From Stenopsyche tienmushanensis (lineage: Eukaryota > Arthropoda > Insecta > Trichoptera > Stenopsychidae): a stretch of 64,000 bases of DNA. Where the stretch lies: NCBI GenBank assembly GCA_008973525.1, contig WACJ01000396.1, forward strand, positions 1 to 64,000, read 5' to 3'. This document shows, one piece after another, positions 22,193-34,590 of this stretch; positions within the stretch are counted from its first letter, which is position 1; each line of letters begins with the position of its first letter. The translations under genes and the position numbers were made by a program. The notes under the pieces are model-generated. The model had not been told where the DNA came from, did no database searches, and worked only from the letters and a program-made list of their open reading frames with translations.

Positions 22193-22564
22193 GCTTCAGA
22201 CGGAATTATTTATAAAATAATTGAAAAAGGAGGTGGAACAACAAGAGGGGACCATCATTTTTTCTAGCATTATGAGAGTGGTGGTTTTCCGCATTTAGGA
22301 AAAGACGAAGCTCGAAATGCATCAACCCTCCTAAGCGAATTTGTCGTAATAAAATTTCTTGAACCGTATACCATGAAGGGTAGAAGTGTAACAGCCGCTA
22401 ATTTGTTTACAAATATTCCTTTGGCGTTAAAATTAAGATCTAAAAATACTTCGTTGCTTGAAACAATACGCGCAAACAAGAGGGAACTGCCGAAAACTTG
22501 CAAACTGAAAAAGACGGTCTGGTCGACAATGTCGAAATGGTCGACAGAAGCAAGACGAACATAA
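22193..22564 (+). mobile_element. piggyBac-type transposase relic
   Basis: The translated pieces follow the C-terminal half of the piggyBac DDE domain: ASDGIIYKIIEKGGGTTRGD, then after a frame change HLGKDEARNASTLLSEFVV, KFLEPYTMKGRSVTAANLFT, NIPLALKLRSKNTSLLETIR and ANKRELPKTCKLKKTVWST. In intact piggyBac proteins the matching segments are LGK..., V..L..P..GKGRNVT.DNFFTS..LA..L..K.T..GT.R.NKRE.P. The last catalytic aspartate of the family lies in the (D)NFFTS segment, and here that residue is replaced (AANLFT). The N-terminal domain, the first catalytic aspartates and the terminal repeats are not seen, so this is a dead fragment. It may be related to the piggyBac-type termini at 8.3 and 28.1 kb. 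Confidence 0.8.
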
Positions 22565-22606
22565 CTGGGCCCCGGTATTCAGCTGAGAGTTCTCGCCTAC
22601 GTTACA

Positions 22607-22726
22607 ATGGATAAATTTATTACCAAACGAAATCGTGAATCAGACCAAAATATTAATGACACATGGAGTACAAGTGAAAGAAGTAGTGACGATATTACTA
22701 AACATCATACGTTTCATACAAAATAA
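22607..22726 (+). pseudogene. short open frame resembling a hAT/ZBED transposase N-terminus
   Basis: Thirty-nine codons from ATG: MDKFITKRNRESDQNIND, then TWSTSERSSDDITKHH, to a stop. The MDKFxxKR opening resembles hAT/ZBED-type transposase starts and the frame at 9261. It lies 43 bases after the piggyBac relic. No zinc finger follows, so the call is tentative. Confidence 0.3.
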
Positions 22727-23404
22727 AATGTATCCAATAAAATCAGAAAAAATAATCGACAATATTCTGAAGAATATTTATGTTTCAGTTTTACGTATTT
22801 TTACGCATTATATATTTAACTCAAAGTATGAGTATATTTGAAAACTTCGGTATTTCGGATTGATATTGCGCTATTCGAAAGACTTACCTAAAACAAAGAA
22901 TTTAAACATCCATTAGACCAAATATTTTGTGTGTATATTTTAGATGACAAATTAAATGATAGCTCAAATTTATCTTGTAAATCTTATTATCCTTACCTGA
23001 GAGCTCTTACTGCATGAATTTTGAAGTCCTGGACACCCTTGGCTTGGCTCATCAGCAGTTCTTTTGAACCACACTGTGCAGTTTTTCACAACGTCCATCT
23101 AATCTTAAGACTATTGATTGATCAAGGCTGGTCGATTTCGTAATCAAACAATTACGGATTGCTTCTATATTAAACACGATTTCATACCTGAAATTAAATA
23201 TTTGACACATTTTAGTCCAATTATTTAGCTGATGATATATTTTTAAAATGATATATGATGTATTTTCTTTAATCTAAGGAAAAATTGATGCTTAATGAAG
23301 CTTTTAGCTATGAAATGCTAAATGAATCACTTCCGAATATCGTATTTTACATATACATTTGAATGTTAGTCGTGACTTTAAAAAAATGATACAAAAATCG
23401 GACC
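22727..23404. other. AT-rich spacer
   Basis: No gene or repeat recognised. Confidence 0.4.
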
Positions 23405-24317
23405 TAAATCCTACATCTTAAAATAGACATCTTGATTTTCCAATCCACTATGAGTATTATTTCCGATCTGTGTTCTTGAAATCTCAATGCAATTGTTCAA
23501 CATTAAACATTTCGATAATAAGCCTAATAATCGTATTACAATATACTTAAAAACTATGACTACTTGCATCAATATTTTAGCTGCATGACGATCAGGATAC
23601 AGTCTGGAACACGGATCACATTCCGGAACGGCACAAAACTCTGTGTATTAAAAAAATATCACTTAACATACGCACATGCACATCCTAACCTGTGAAAATA
23701 AAATATAGCTCTGCACCGAATATTGTTGCATAGCATAAACTCGACGCCTAAACTGGACGGACAAATTGAAACGCATTTATGACAAATTATTAATATTTAT
23801 AAGAAAAACTATTTTTTAAAAATCATGGGATTAAATAAGCTGCTGCGATATATTCGCAAAAATATTATTTTTCAAAAAAAATCACCATCCTTTTCGTTGC
23901 ATAAATATATTATTTTTTAATGAATTTCAAATTTGATAAAAATATTTTTGGGAATATATCAAAAGAGCTCATCTCAGAGAGAATCTCATGCATTCTTTCA
24001 ATAGTTTTTCATAATAATTTACATTTAGTATTAATACATTTATATTCGTACGCTCAGTTGAGCCGTCGAATTAAGCTAGGTGACAATCAGTGCGTGTTCG
24101 GTTCTTAGGTTATACGGTTTGGCTTAATCGTCAGAGGGATATATCTTAATAAATAAAGTGCAGTGTTGTTCCAGAATGCGTCCCGTACTCCAGGATCTAT
24201 CTTGAACATCATGCAGCGTCGATACTCAGGCAAGTGTTCTTAGTTTTTTAAGTGTTTTGTACTGCGACTTATAGTAAATTGGAGGTCCTTGATGTCTATT
24301 TTAAGATGTAGGATTTA
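23405..24317. mobile_element. 0.9-kb element with long inverted arms
   Basis: The outer 27 bases are perfect inverted repeats (left TAAATCCTACATCTTAAAAT then AGACATC; the right end is its complement, ending at 24317). The arms remain alignable inward: CCAATCCACTATGAGT against CCAATTTACTATAAGT, and further in GCTGCATGACGATCAGGATA (23580 on) against GCTGCATGATGTTCAAGATA on the minus strand near 24220. An extra 60-70 bases sit in the left arm. No transposase frame was found in the roughly 520-base centre. This fits a non-autonomous or foldback-like DNA element, or two inverted copies of one repeat. Confidence 0.7.
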
Positions 24318-24339
24318 AAGCCGATAAATTATGTTTTTT

Positions 24340-24860
24340 TTAAAGCCACGATAAACTTTTGATTTTATTGTCACAATAGACTCTTACATAGAGTGCGGAA
24401 TAAGATGTCGATGGTTGAATACAGTAGGATGGTTTCAATGGGTATCTGATGAGCTGTGCGCCTGGTCGTGGCGGAATCTTCAAATCGTCATGCAGTCTGA
24501 CCGCTGAGGAAAGATTCATAATCATCATCATCATCATCAGTCTGTGTTCGTCCACCGTTGAACGCATGAGTCTTCATCCCTCTCGATCCTCCGCTTTCCG
24601 CATCCAGCTTCATCCTGCTATTCTTTCGATGTCGTCAGTCTTACAGGGGTCTCCACTCCAACACTTTTCTTCCCCATCGACCGTCGTTTCTTCGACACAT
24701 TTGTCTCCCCCATTGCCACTTAAGTGTGTCAATTCTTTTAGTAGCGTCTACTACTCGAGTTCTTCTTCGGATATCCTCGTTTCTGATTCTATATTATAAA
24801 GACACTCCGAGCATAGATCTCTCTATGGCACGCTGGGAAAACTTTATTCTGTGTAAAATG
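24340..24860 (-). mobile_element. RTE-type non-LTR retrotransposon 3' end (relic)
   Basis: On the minus strand: SQRAIERSMLGVSL, RIRNEDIRRRTRVVDATKRI, DTLKWQWGRQMCRRNDGRWG, RKVLEWRPL, and a later piece resembling the usual AGSRWMRAAQDR segment (NSRMKLDAESGGSR). This is the conserved C-terminal region after the reverse-transcriptase domain of RTE-like elements (typically RAMLGVSLRDRIRN.EIR..T...D...RI..LKW.WAGH..R..DGRW). It is near full sequence but broken by frameshifts and stops. A run of TGATGATGATGATGAT at about 24519-24538 (minus strand) lies near where such elements end in short tandem repeats. Reverse-transcriptase and endonuclease parts are absent: a normal 5' truncation. Confidence 0.75.
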
Positions 24861-27800
24861 CCTGATATTAGATTCCACGTCTTCGTGGGTTAACACTGGG
24901 ATGATGCGTTGGTTAAATGCTGCCATCCCAGTGGTATTCGTCTGTCTTGATGATGATTTTTTTAATAATACACAAAACGTTTCTTGTTAGTTGCTCTTGA
25001 AAAATGAAACTCTGTATATATTTCTAAGGCTAAACGATCATCATGAGGATAATTTAGTAAAAGGTAAGCGCTACACCTAATCGCTCATGTGAAATTAATC
25101 CGTCTCATATTTTTTGATTCATGCGCTTCAAACATGTAATTCTCAGAAACCGGACAAGTCATAATTCAGTGTTGAAACGCAACTAATTATTTATAAATAA
25201 AGCAATAATGGTTTATTTAATGCCGACGTCCATATTATCGCAGTATCAAAATTGATCATGAGCCCATAATAAATATGAATGGAAAGCACACGAGTCGATG
25301 CCGCCTTAGAAAATATACAAAGGCGGCCTTGTAGACGGCACGATGATGTATAAGATGGGTACATATCGCTATCAGTCAATCAGGCGTGAAGATACGCTGG
25401 AGATGAAAGTGCCGCTCTGCCCTGGCACTTCCCCGTGCCTTGAGCGCCCGTTTCCGGTGCCCCTTTGGACCGACGCACGTTTCATCTCACCTCCAAAAGA
25501 TCGCTGACAGCTCGCCCAAAATTAGTAAATTCCGATTCCGAGATATCAAGGATGACGAGAGGACGAGAATCTTTCCGTCTTGACGTTTCGCTGATGATCG
25601 CGTCAAAAATAATAATAGTCTCGAACAACAAAAGCAGGCAAACATCATCAATCAAAAGAAGGCGAAGCCGCTTTGGCGCGCTTATATTTGCAGAAGAGGT
25701 ACTTACTTTAAGGTTTCGCATTCTGCTAAATCAATGATTTATGATTATTAATTATAACATCTCTAACGGATTCATCATTTTTGTAGAAGATCATTAATGC
25801 GATCATTCGGGATTGATTCTAAACAGTGGAAAGATAGTCCGAGTGCCATAATGAGATTGGGGTGTATACACCCACGTTGACAAGGGGCCTATTAAATCTA
25901 AGCAAAGGAGGCGTTAATTTAAATAATAATTCCGCGAAAAACCTTCCATAATATGAAGATGGTTTGCCAAAACCGATTTCATTTTGATTTTAAAGGATGA
26001 ACACCATGAGATTAAATATGCTTTTTTTGGCGTTACTTCATACGAGAATGAAAAATCTATTTCAAAGGATCACGTCAAATCCTTACTAATCAAGATTTGT
26101 TGACTAGAAGATATAGTCAACGCGTCAGATCTATATTTTTAATTCTTCATAAATAGAATTAGCTTCAACAGCATATATTTTTTTTGCAGCTCAATTACTT
26201 GAATTAGAAAGATGATTCAGAGTTTATATTAATAAGAAAAATATTTTTTAATATAATGCAGTAATGCTGACTTTCTCATATTATATTTGCGATAAAGTGA
26301 ATAATTTTTCTCATATCAAAAAATTCTAATCGATTGCCTTCTGGATTTCCTGGATCTGAAAAATTAAATACTGTGATGGACTAATACTGTAGGGTGTCTC
26401 ATGAATGATTGTCTCACAATAATTATTGAAATATCATATCACTATAAAAATTTTTTAAAAAACACACACACAATAAACACATCACAATTAACAGCGAAAT
26501 CCTTTTGTCTTCCTTCGGATACATAACAATATTTATCTCAATTCTTGCAAATGCATCGCTTCCTGTCCTGCATGATGCACACGAAGCACAAGAGTCACCG
26601 AATATCCTTGGTTACGGAAAGATGTCCTTCCCGTAAGCTCATAGCTGTAATTTTTTTCTCTGCAAATAAAAGGTAAAAGTCAAGATGAGAGGGTTTCTGT
26701 CAGCACCCCTCTATCCTATCGCTTAGTTTCACTACGGTCCGATAAAAAAACACACCCACGCGCGAGTGCTTTAAAATAATCCTTAATTAATGCTTATAAA
26801 TGCTATTATTGGTTTGCTATTACATTTTAATACAAAAAGTGTAAAATATCTCTCGAACTAATCTTTGATATTAACTCAGCTGCTTCGTCATTGAGAACCG
26901 CTGTTTTAAACCATCTTCTGCCATAAATTTAAAATTGATTGTAGCTATCTTTTAATAGCTGCCCCATTACTTTGCATAGCAGAGTCTATAACACTTTGAC
27001 TTACGCGGTTAGAATATTTCCCATCGGGGTCACTGCATTAAGTGTAGCTACTTGCAGGCCTTATTTGCATATATGTTAGTCATGTCTGATCAGTGCAAAC
27101 AATTCGCAGACTGTGATCGATAACACAGGATGTTACATCACCGGCTGCCTATATACAATTCCCGTTTAACAATTACGCGAGTGCGGAAAACAAATCGCTG
27201 GCAGGATTCGGGCATTCACATCAGCGGTGAGCAAACATTTTCTAGCTGTTTCAATAATCAATTTCCATTCTTATGCTAATCCAAGTCGGTCATAAATCTA
27301 TTTAATGCAGTCGGTGGATGCGGATGGATCCACGACCAGGTGTGAGGATGAGGCTGCAGGAGAGGAATGTGGGCGCCCACGGGCCGGGTCTCACCCTGGA
27401 CGGTCCCAGGTGGTGCACTCGCACTGGACCATGGGATGAAAAGCAATTTATTCCATCAAAAGAAGCAATGTAAACTATAATTATGTAGCTACGTACTAAT
27501 CTAATATAGTCCGGCGGGCCTTTGTGGCCTTTGGGCCGCAGGCGGGGGCCATTAGCTCTCGCCCTCGCGGGCCCGCCGTCCTCTTTTAATATTTTCATTT
27601 CAAAGTTAAATAGGCTTAACACCATTAATAACGTTTTTGTGGGATCTGTTGATAAATGGAATCCCCGGATGGCGGTGTGATGTGTGAATGGCGACTCCAT
27701 AATGAGGTGAGTGGCATGGATAATGGACCCGCCCGATTGATAGCTTATCAAACGACTCCTGTTGTGGTCCTGGAGCAGGAAGCGATAATCCTTCCGTAGC

Positions 27801-28116
27801 CTCAAATGCTTCGGATGAACTAAAGTCAAACTTTACAATTCCACAAATAGAGCTGTTAAAGCAAAATAAACATCAACATGCCTTTTAGGTTTACGTTTTC
27901 CACCGCCTCCCATAAATAGTAATGTTGAATAGGAATTTTAGGTCGAAGAGGATCTTTAGTAAGCAGATTGATTGATTATTATTGCACTATTCTAATCCAC
28001 GAAAATATAATAAATCTGCATCGAACTTATCAATAGAAAAAAGTAATCCTTTTTCTACATTTGTGAATAGGGGTGCAAATTGTTAAATTCATTTCTGCAT
28101 CATTTCAACTCAACTG
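24861..28116. other. long non-coding stretch with two GC-rich blocks
   Basis: No gene is supported. Block 25380-25740 has overlapping frames of 90 (plus) and 79 (minus) codons, and a short inverted repeat GAGATGAAA near 25400 with TTTCATCTC at 25480-25488. Block 27300-27600 is strongly GC-rich. An inverted copy of the dispersed repeat of 873-939 lies at about 26338-26380. Confidence 0.35.
27302..27829 (-). other. 175-codon open frame, doubtful
   Basis: This is among the longest open stretches in the window. The predicted chain has a basic, glycine/proline/arginine-rich middle (GGPARARANGPRLRPKGHKG) produced by a GC-rich DNA block and otherwise no domain, signal peptide or transmembrane segment. 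There are no TATA, splice or polyadenylation signals that decide for it. GC-rich DNA has few stop codons, so chance is likely. It is listed only because of its length. Confidence 0.12.
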
Positions 28117-28176
28117 CTAAACTCTTAATGTCGAACAACGATATATCTTCGTTGGTAACGCTTGCGCAAAATGCCA
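28117..28176 (+). mobile_element. piggyBac-type terminus (relic)
   Basis: The sequence CTCTTAATGTCGAACAACGA, followed by TATATCTTCGTTGGTAACGC, aligns base for base along about 45 positions with the minus-strand terminus at 8343-8300 (CTCTTAATGCCGGACAATGA, then TATATCGTCCTTGACAACGC). The outer TTAACCC has decayed to CTAAA. The second hairpin arm is not conserved. Confidence 0.5.
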
Positions 28177-31100
28177 ACTAATATCATAGGTTGAATAAAG
28201 GACAATATGATTAGGATGACAATAATAAATGATTGTAAATATTATAATAATATGTATAGCAGTTTATATTAATAATAGTTTGTATTATAATATTACTAGA
28301 ATTTTGACATTGTGCTAACTACACGAACCACTTGTTTACAGCAAGCTTCTTGGGATTATCATTTAGTTTTGTCATATTATTTGATTTCGACATTTATATT
28401 ATAAATACGAATTTAAAAAGGAAAATTGGTTTCTCCATTTTCTTACTGATGACTTAATAATGTTCCATTAATATTATTTGCATGATTTCAACAGATATTT
28501 GAATACAATAGACATTGATTTATTCTCCCTTTGTTCCTTTTTCAGTTCTATAAATATTATTTTTTATGATATAATATTTTTCCTCAAACCTTATCAAATT
28601 GGATCGGCATTCTTCGCTTAGGTATAGTTTTTTAGTCAGCAATAAAAGAGTTAAATCCAAAATAAAGAAGAAGGTGTTGTATCAACTTAATAAATTTGAA
28701 ATATCAGTATATTGCTGATTAATCATGTTTAAAATGACGAATTTCAATATCGACCGAATATGGTCAATTTATTCATTGGAGAGCTTATCTTTCATGGATT
28801 CCATTCTAAATATCCATTTCAATGATTGTCCTGAAACTTTATGGTTTTCTTAGTGTTAATCCCTTTTCTTTCAATTTTGATTTATTTCCACTCGTATAGG
28901 CTTAATACACATTTGCAGTTAATGCAGTTTTACTACCCGGTTCACATATTTGAGATCATTCCTTATAGTTTTAAACACGTCATTCCATATAGAAATAATC
29001 AATATCTTTTTTGCTATCGTGGGCACAAGCCGTATTTAAGGATCGTAATAGTTTAATGGGAATATTAAAATTATAATAACAGCATTCGTCTTTATTAACG
29101 GCGCGAAAGTTGTATAAATTGCCATAAATAATTGAAAACCATTAAACTCGTTTTACTTACTACGAGCGTTTCATCTCGCATGTATCACTCGCCCGAATCG
29201 AAGTGTTCAATTTGGTTCGCGTAATGAAATATAAAGCGAAAGCTTAATCATATCTTCGGACGTATGAGGTATACATGTGGAGGTTTAAGAGGGTACGTCG
29301 ATTTAATAATGTAAATTCTTAATTATTGGGATACGTGTATTGAAACATTCACCATTACATTGGTTTAACACTTTCTCGTGGAGACTTGTTGTTGTGGTGT
29401 TTTTTTTTTAAATTTGCATAAGACGATATGTGCAGGAAATAATCAGATTACCAGAATCAATGCTAGAAACAATTATATTAATTAAATCAGCTCATTATGC
29501 TGAAGTTGTAGGATAAACTAAATAGAAATTCTATTACATTATTTTACCAAGTAATCTATCTTAATGTGGCATTTATAATTATAATCTATTCTTTCTACAA
29601 AAAATGTATCGATCCAAAGAATAATGATTGCAGAAATAAAATAATAATATTCGTCCACACTTAAACAATAACCAAATCTTTAAAACTTTCTTCTAATTAA
29701 GCGATCATTTTATTATGTGGATATAAAATATCAAGTCTCTATTATTACTTGCTATCTTATGCTTGCAAGTTCGTCCTAAGGAATGACCCAAAGATTTTCT
29801 ATGAGACTGAAATCAAATTAGACTCATCATAAAATTTTATGCAAATGATTTTATTTCTGATAAAATTGCTATATTTAGGGAAATGAAATTTGATTTTTCT
29901 AAGGTCTTAAACTTGTTATCATAATTTTACTATCAATGCAATCTCAATAAATTAAAATAACAAAGAGAGTTCATTGGGAAATCTAAAGATTCATCTTAAG
30001 ACACATTTTTTCTTATATTCAGAATAATAGTTATGAATTTTAGTACAATAGGAACATTGGATTTTATAATAACTTGACAATTACTTTTGCCAATTTGTCA
30101 CTCATAGTCGATCCTATATACATTATAATCTCGATATTAGTTCAAAAATTATTTCATTATGTCATCCTCTTATTGATTGAATTTAGCATGCAAGTATTGA
30201 TTATTTTATTGTTTTTGTAATAGAATGCTTTTAATGGTTGAGAAGTGTCCATTAAAATGTTAATGTAATGCTACTTATCTTGGCAATTTTAATGAAATCC
30301 TTAGAATGCGATAAATTGAATTGATCGTCATGAGAAATATAACTTACCAGATGATTATTACCATGTTTATTGTGAATTGTCAAGAATGCTTGTTTGTATT
30401 ATATTTACAGTACCAAATCACCATCGTTTAACATACAGGGGCAGATTCATAGGAATTAGCTTAGGATTTGCGCAAATTTTGCTAATTATCCTAATGTAAT
30501 AAAGATCCATTTGATTTTAATGCCATGTTAATAAGAAAAGGATCAAATGAAAATATCGACTTCATGGTTGTATCTTCCCTATTTTCGTGCTCACATATCT
30601 TCTTAAATAGGAAAGCGAAGCCTCCGCATCGTTAAGCTATCGTTTCATTGGTTCCAGCATTCAAAGATTTGATCTATGCCCATAACATGAACAACGTTGA
30701 CTCATTCCACATGAGTTATCTTCTCCACACACCGCGTAATGCCAATTCCGTGATCTAATAATTACAAAACGCCAATGTTAATTGACCTTTACAAATGTGT
30801 GATGAATACTCTTTAAGGCGCCAATTACATCGCAGACAAACGCTCCTATCACTACTCCTTTATGCTCGTCATTCAGATTCGACTGACACGTATCCGAGAT
30901 TATTTCGTCTTCATTAAGATGATCGGCGCATAATGACGGCGATGGTCATCGGGCGATATTTGGCCGGATTGGCACGTTAAATAATTAATCATTTCATTGG
31001 GCATATAATCCTATTTCACAGTTGTGATGAGTATGTTATTGACGACGATGGCTAGTTGTGAAAGGAGTGGTGATAAATGCGGTAGCTTTTTGTGTTTGTA

Positions 31101-33427
31101 ATTAACACCTGATATCTAAACTGGTTTTACAGCCACGAAGCGATTTACGGTTGCCCCGTTTGGCGATATTTCATCGACGCCGTTAAACGAGGAAGAATTG
31201 ACACTATTTAATTAAAATATTATGTCAAATATATCACGTTATCACCTCCATCTTGTATACATCATAATTTCGACGCATTAAATGCCGTATTGCTAAATTC
31301 ATTATCGAAACAATCGGATTTATCGATGTATCCGTCGTAAATTTTGTCGGATCTAGAAGTTCAGCCGTTGGACAATTTAATAGATCACATGTGTTACAAA
31401 CACGACTGATGGATTTATTAAAAGCCAATAGAAAATATATATTGACAGTCGATGCTTAGACCAAATGTTGGTACTGTAGGAATGATCCTGGACTCTTATT
31501 ATTAAAGGATCGGGTCCAAATCTAAATTGCCAACAAATTTGGGAATTCGGAAGTATTTATATTTTCGATTGATCGTCTCGATTCAGATTTATCCTGATTT
31601 CCAGAATCTGAAAAAGTACATCATTACTTTAAAAATGATTCTTATGGTATGATGGGTTATTCAAAATATTCTATTAGCGTTATAATATAATATAATAATA
31701 ATCTATTAGCGCCTTGAAAAAGTCATTATTTATTTGAAATATTTTACTATTCGAGATACATCCCTGTGTATTCTATAGTGATTTTAATTTTTTTGTGTGA
31801 TCAGTATTCTTATACAAAATGTATGCCTTTACACAAGCTATAAACTTTGAACTACAAAATTTCTAAACGCAAACATTTTGAAAATCCATAGTGTGAAATG
31901 CTTAGATTTTGTCAATTCATCGGAAGATAAATCGGCCAAAAATATCTTTGGTTATTATGCCATTATAAATTTAGTAGTTTATTGGATCTAAAAAAAATGG
32001 TTTTTTTATTGTGCATTTCATTAAATTATTTCAATTTGCAGACAAGATGGAAATAAGATAAATAAGCGATTTGGATGTAAGCATAAATAGAAGCTCTTAT
32101 TCGCATAAATTGATTTTCCAAGACATCAGGTTTAAACGCTCTTGATGCTATAATTAAATTTAATTAAAGCCATTCGACAGCTTAAATTATTTATCTTGCT
32201 TGATAGACCTGAAATCATCAATACAGGCCGATATTAGCATAAACATTATATGCAAAAGACTTTGAAAAATCATTAGATCCTATATAGTTTTAGTGCTAAA
32301 TATCATGTTATTACTCGTCGTATTTTAATAAATTATATAAATATGCAAGCAACGCGTTTAACCGGCGTTGATGAATAATTGCAAAGCATGATCGAAGAAT
32401 ATTAGATTTTATCGGACATTTGGAACTACTAATACCTAAAATTATTTGAAATAGTCGCTCAGTTAATTGGATCGATGCGGATGTTTAAATGATGTTTCTT
32501 AATCTATTAGATCGAAAATAATTGCTTGAAAGCTGCAATTTTTATAGGGTTCAAATTTGTTATATTTGATCGATGCTGTACGCTTGATCATCATGAAGAC
32601 TCTCCTCGGTGATACCACGCGTCCGATGACTAAGTGTTTAAAATTCGATTTTATCTTCGGGAGTTCTTCGAAGCGCCCAGGACTGCATAAAGTGGTATAT
32701 CCACAATACGATATCTAGTGGAATGAAAAAAATCGGGGAATGTACAAAAGGTTAAATCATAATGGCGAGTGTGATGATAATCAATGTCGGTCCCCTTACC
32801 ACAAAAGACGGCCTCTTCAGGTCAGAAAATAACTCGTTAAAATAATACAATAGTGGAAGAGTAGTTTTCACAGCTCAATATCAAAATAAATATTTTTTCT
32901 TATAATAACACTGTTTTATCAATCCTGGCTGACGGATAGAGGCAATTTGTTTTTTACCTGCCTGAAACAAAACATACCTTTTGTATTCAACATTTTTTCC
33001 GTCCATAAAAAGGTGCCTTTACACATGTTGCTCGACACCTATAATTTTATTACCGAGTTTATTTCGTACGATCGATGGTTCTCAAATGGTCGCGAGGAAT
33101 GTATTGATAAATCGATGGACGAAAATTTGTTGCAGCGGCACAAAAACATGCCTGCTATCGAATGTAGTTGATCTACATAGAGGACTTATCTATGAAAAAT
33201 ATGTATTATATGATAACTTTTCATTACATTATATATGTAACCATATCTGGAATTATAGAAGAAGATCATTATAATAGAATTTAATGTTAAGATAATGATA
33301 TTTTAATATAGTGTTATAAAATCAGTTCCCCACAGTGCACGACTTCATTGATTATCCCAAATGCTAAAATTCATATTAAATCTAGATCGAGACAATTGAT
33401 AGGAAGTATTAATCTTTCTATCTACAT
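28177..33427. other. long AT-rich non-coding stretch
   Basis: No supported coding region in 5 kb. Frames of 60-97 codons are all AT-driven and lack domains. Blocks with homeodomain-type cores are seen at about 29090-29310 and 30600-31200. The area near 31540-31640 weakly resembles 1160-1230 and 59300-59350. Confidence 0.4.
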
Positions 33428-33464
33428 AAATTCGTTCTTCTTCTTTTTGAAGAAGAACGAATTT
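33428..33464. repeat. perfect 16-bp hairpin
   Basis: Arms AAATTCGTTCTTCTTC (33428-33443) and its exact complement (33449-33464) flank a 5-base loop of T. It sits directly beyond the 3' end of the minus-strand non-LTR relic, so it may have been part of that element's 3' region or arisen by copying at the insertion. Confidence 0.8.
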
Positions 33465-34590
33465 CTCTGTCTCGAACCTCTCTGTCCTGCGTTGTCCGGA
33501 ATAGTTCATCCATTCTCCTTATTCCGGTACACTCTCTAATGTTGCGCAGCTAGCTCATCTGCTTCCTGCCAATTCCTCGTTTTCCCTCTACCTTGCCCTC
33601 CAGTATCAATCAAAGAAGACGATATTTATTTCCTGCAACACATCTTCCTCCTTTTGATTTTTGTCAGCAACTCTCTCTTAGTTCAGGCTTTCCTAAACAC
33701 GCCTGTGTTAATGATCATGTCGGTCCAGGGTATACGAAGCATTATTCTGTGTATCCACATTTCGAATGCTTCTAGCCGGTTACATGTTTCACAGCCATAC
33801 AGAAGATCTAGCCAAATGTAGCATTTAACACATAATTCGGCACATTGCTTCTATATCCAGGTCGAGCACCTTTCTTAGGATATTACCAAGTTATTTGAAT
33901 CGGACAAACACTTCGACATCCACTCCATTTAGCTGCGGAGATGCTCCAGAATAATCGAATCTCCCAAATGTCATCCATTTGGTTCCACGTCTGATTTCTA
34001 CCGCTTCATGTTAGTAAAGATTTTTAATAAAGTTCTGGTCTTTAGAGTCAATATTGCATTATCTGAGCATCTCCATTCGTGTCATGTGTCTTACCCTATT
34101 AAATACTTTTTCATAGTCTATAAAACATATAAATACTTCTTTGATCCTGATACTTCTGTAGTAACAATAGACATAAACTGCTATCAATGCTTATCTGGTT
34201 CTGAAAGCATTTCGGAAGCTGAATTTTGTATCATCCAGATCATATTCGCACTTGTTTCTTATTCTGGCATGTATAATTTAAAGAAACCGTTTTAGTACAT
34301 GACTCATTAGACTAATCATGCGATAGTCATTGGAGTTCATTGGGTATTATTTCTTAGACAATGTGACAAATGTCGATTTCAACCAATCTTGGGATATAAT
34401 CCTTGTGTCATAAATCTTATTAAACAACCTTAACAGGAGATGAATATTATCTTCGCTAATTAATTCATCTCAGGAATACATCCATCATCCCACATCTGGA
34501 GTTCAGTCCCATTATTTTCCCACAAGGGTGATCTCAGACTAGGCAGAAAACTTTGTGACTTAAGAAGTTCATCACGAAATAGAGAGTCGT
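33465..34590 (-). mobile_element. non-LTR retrotransposon reverse-transcriptase relic (RTE/BovB-like)
   Basis: Minus-strand translation in mixed frames gives, in order: DNIHLLLRLFNKIYDTRII, DWLKSTFVTLSKK, NSNDYRMISLMSHVLKRFL, IIHARIRNKCEYDLDDTKFS, RNAFRTR.ALIAVYVYC, the motif-A block KEVFICFIDYEKVFNRVRH, then a jump past the catalytic YADD region to a degraded FKYLGNIL-like block, a YGCETW-like stretch, EAFEMWIHRIMLRIPWTD, ELLTKIKRRKMCCRK, GKRGIGRKQMS.LRNIREC and ELFRTTQDREV. Intact proteins of this type copy element RNA at the nicked target. Here motifs B to D, including the catalytic aspartate pair, are deleted, and many stops and frameshifts are present. The N-terminal endonuclease is missing. 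Assignment to RTE/BovB rather than a neighbouring clade is from memory. Confidence 0.85.

Noticed and set aside
27302..27829. 175-codon minus-strand open frame as a gene
   Set aside because: No domain, start context or splice support; the length is explained by a GC-rich block with few stop codons. Kept only as a doubtful feature.
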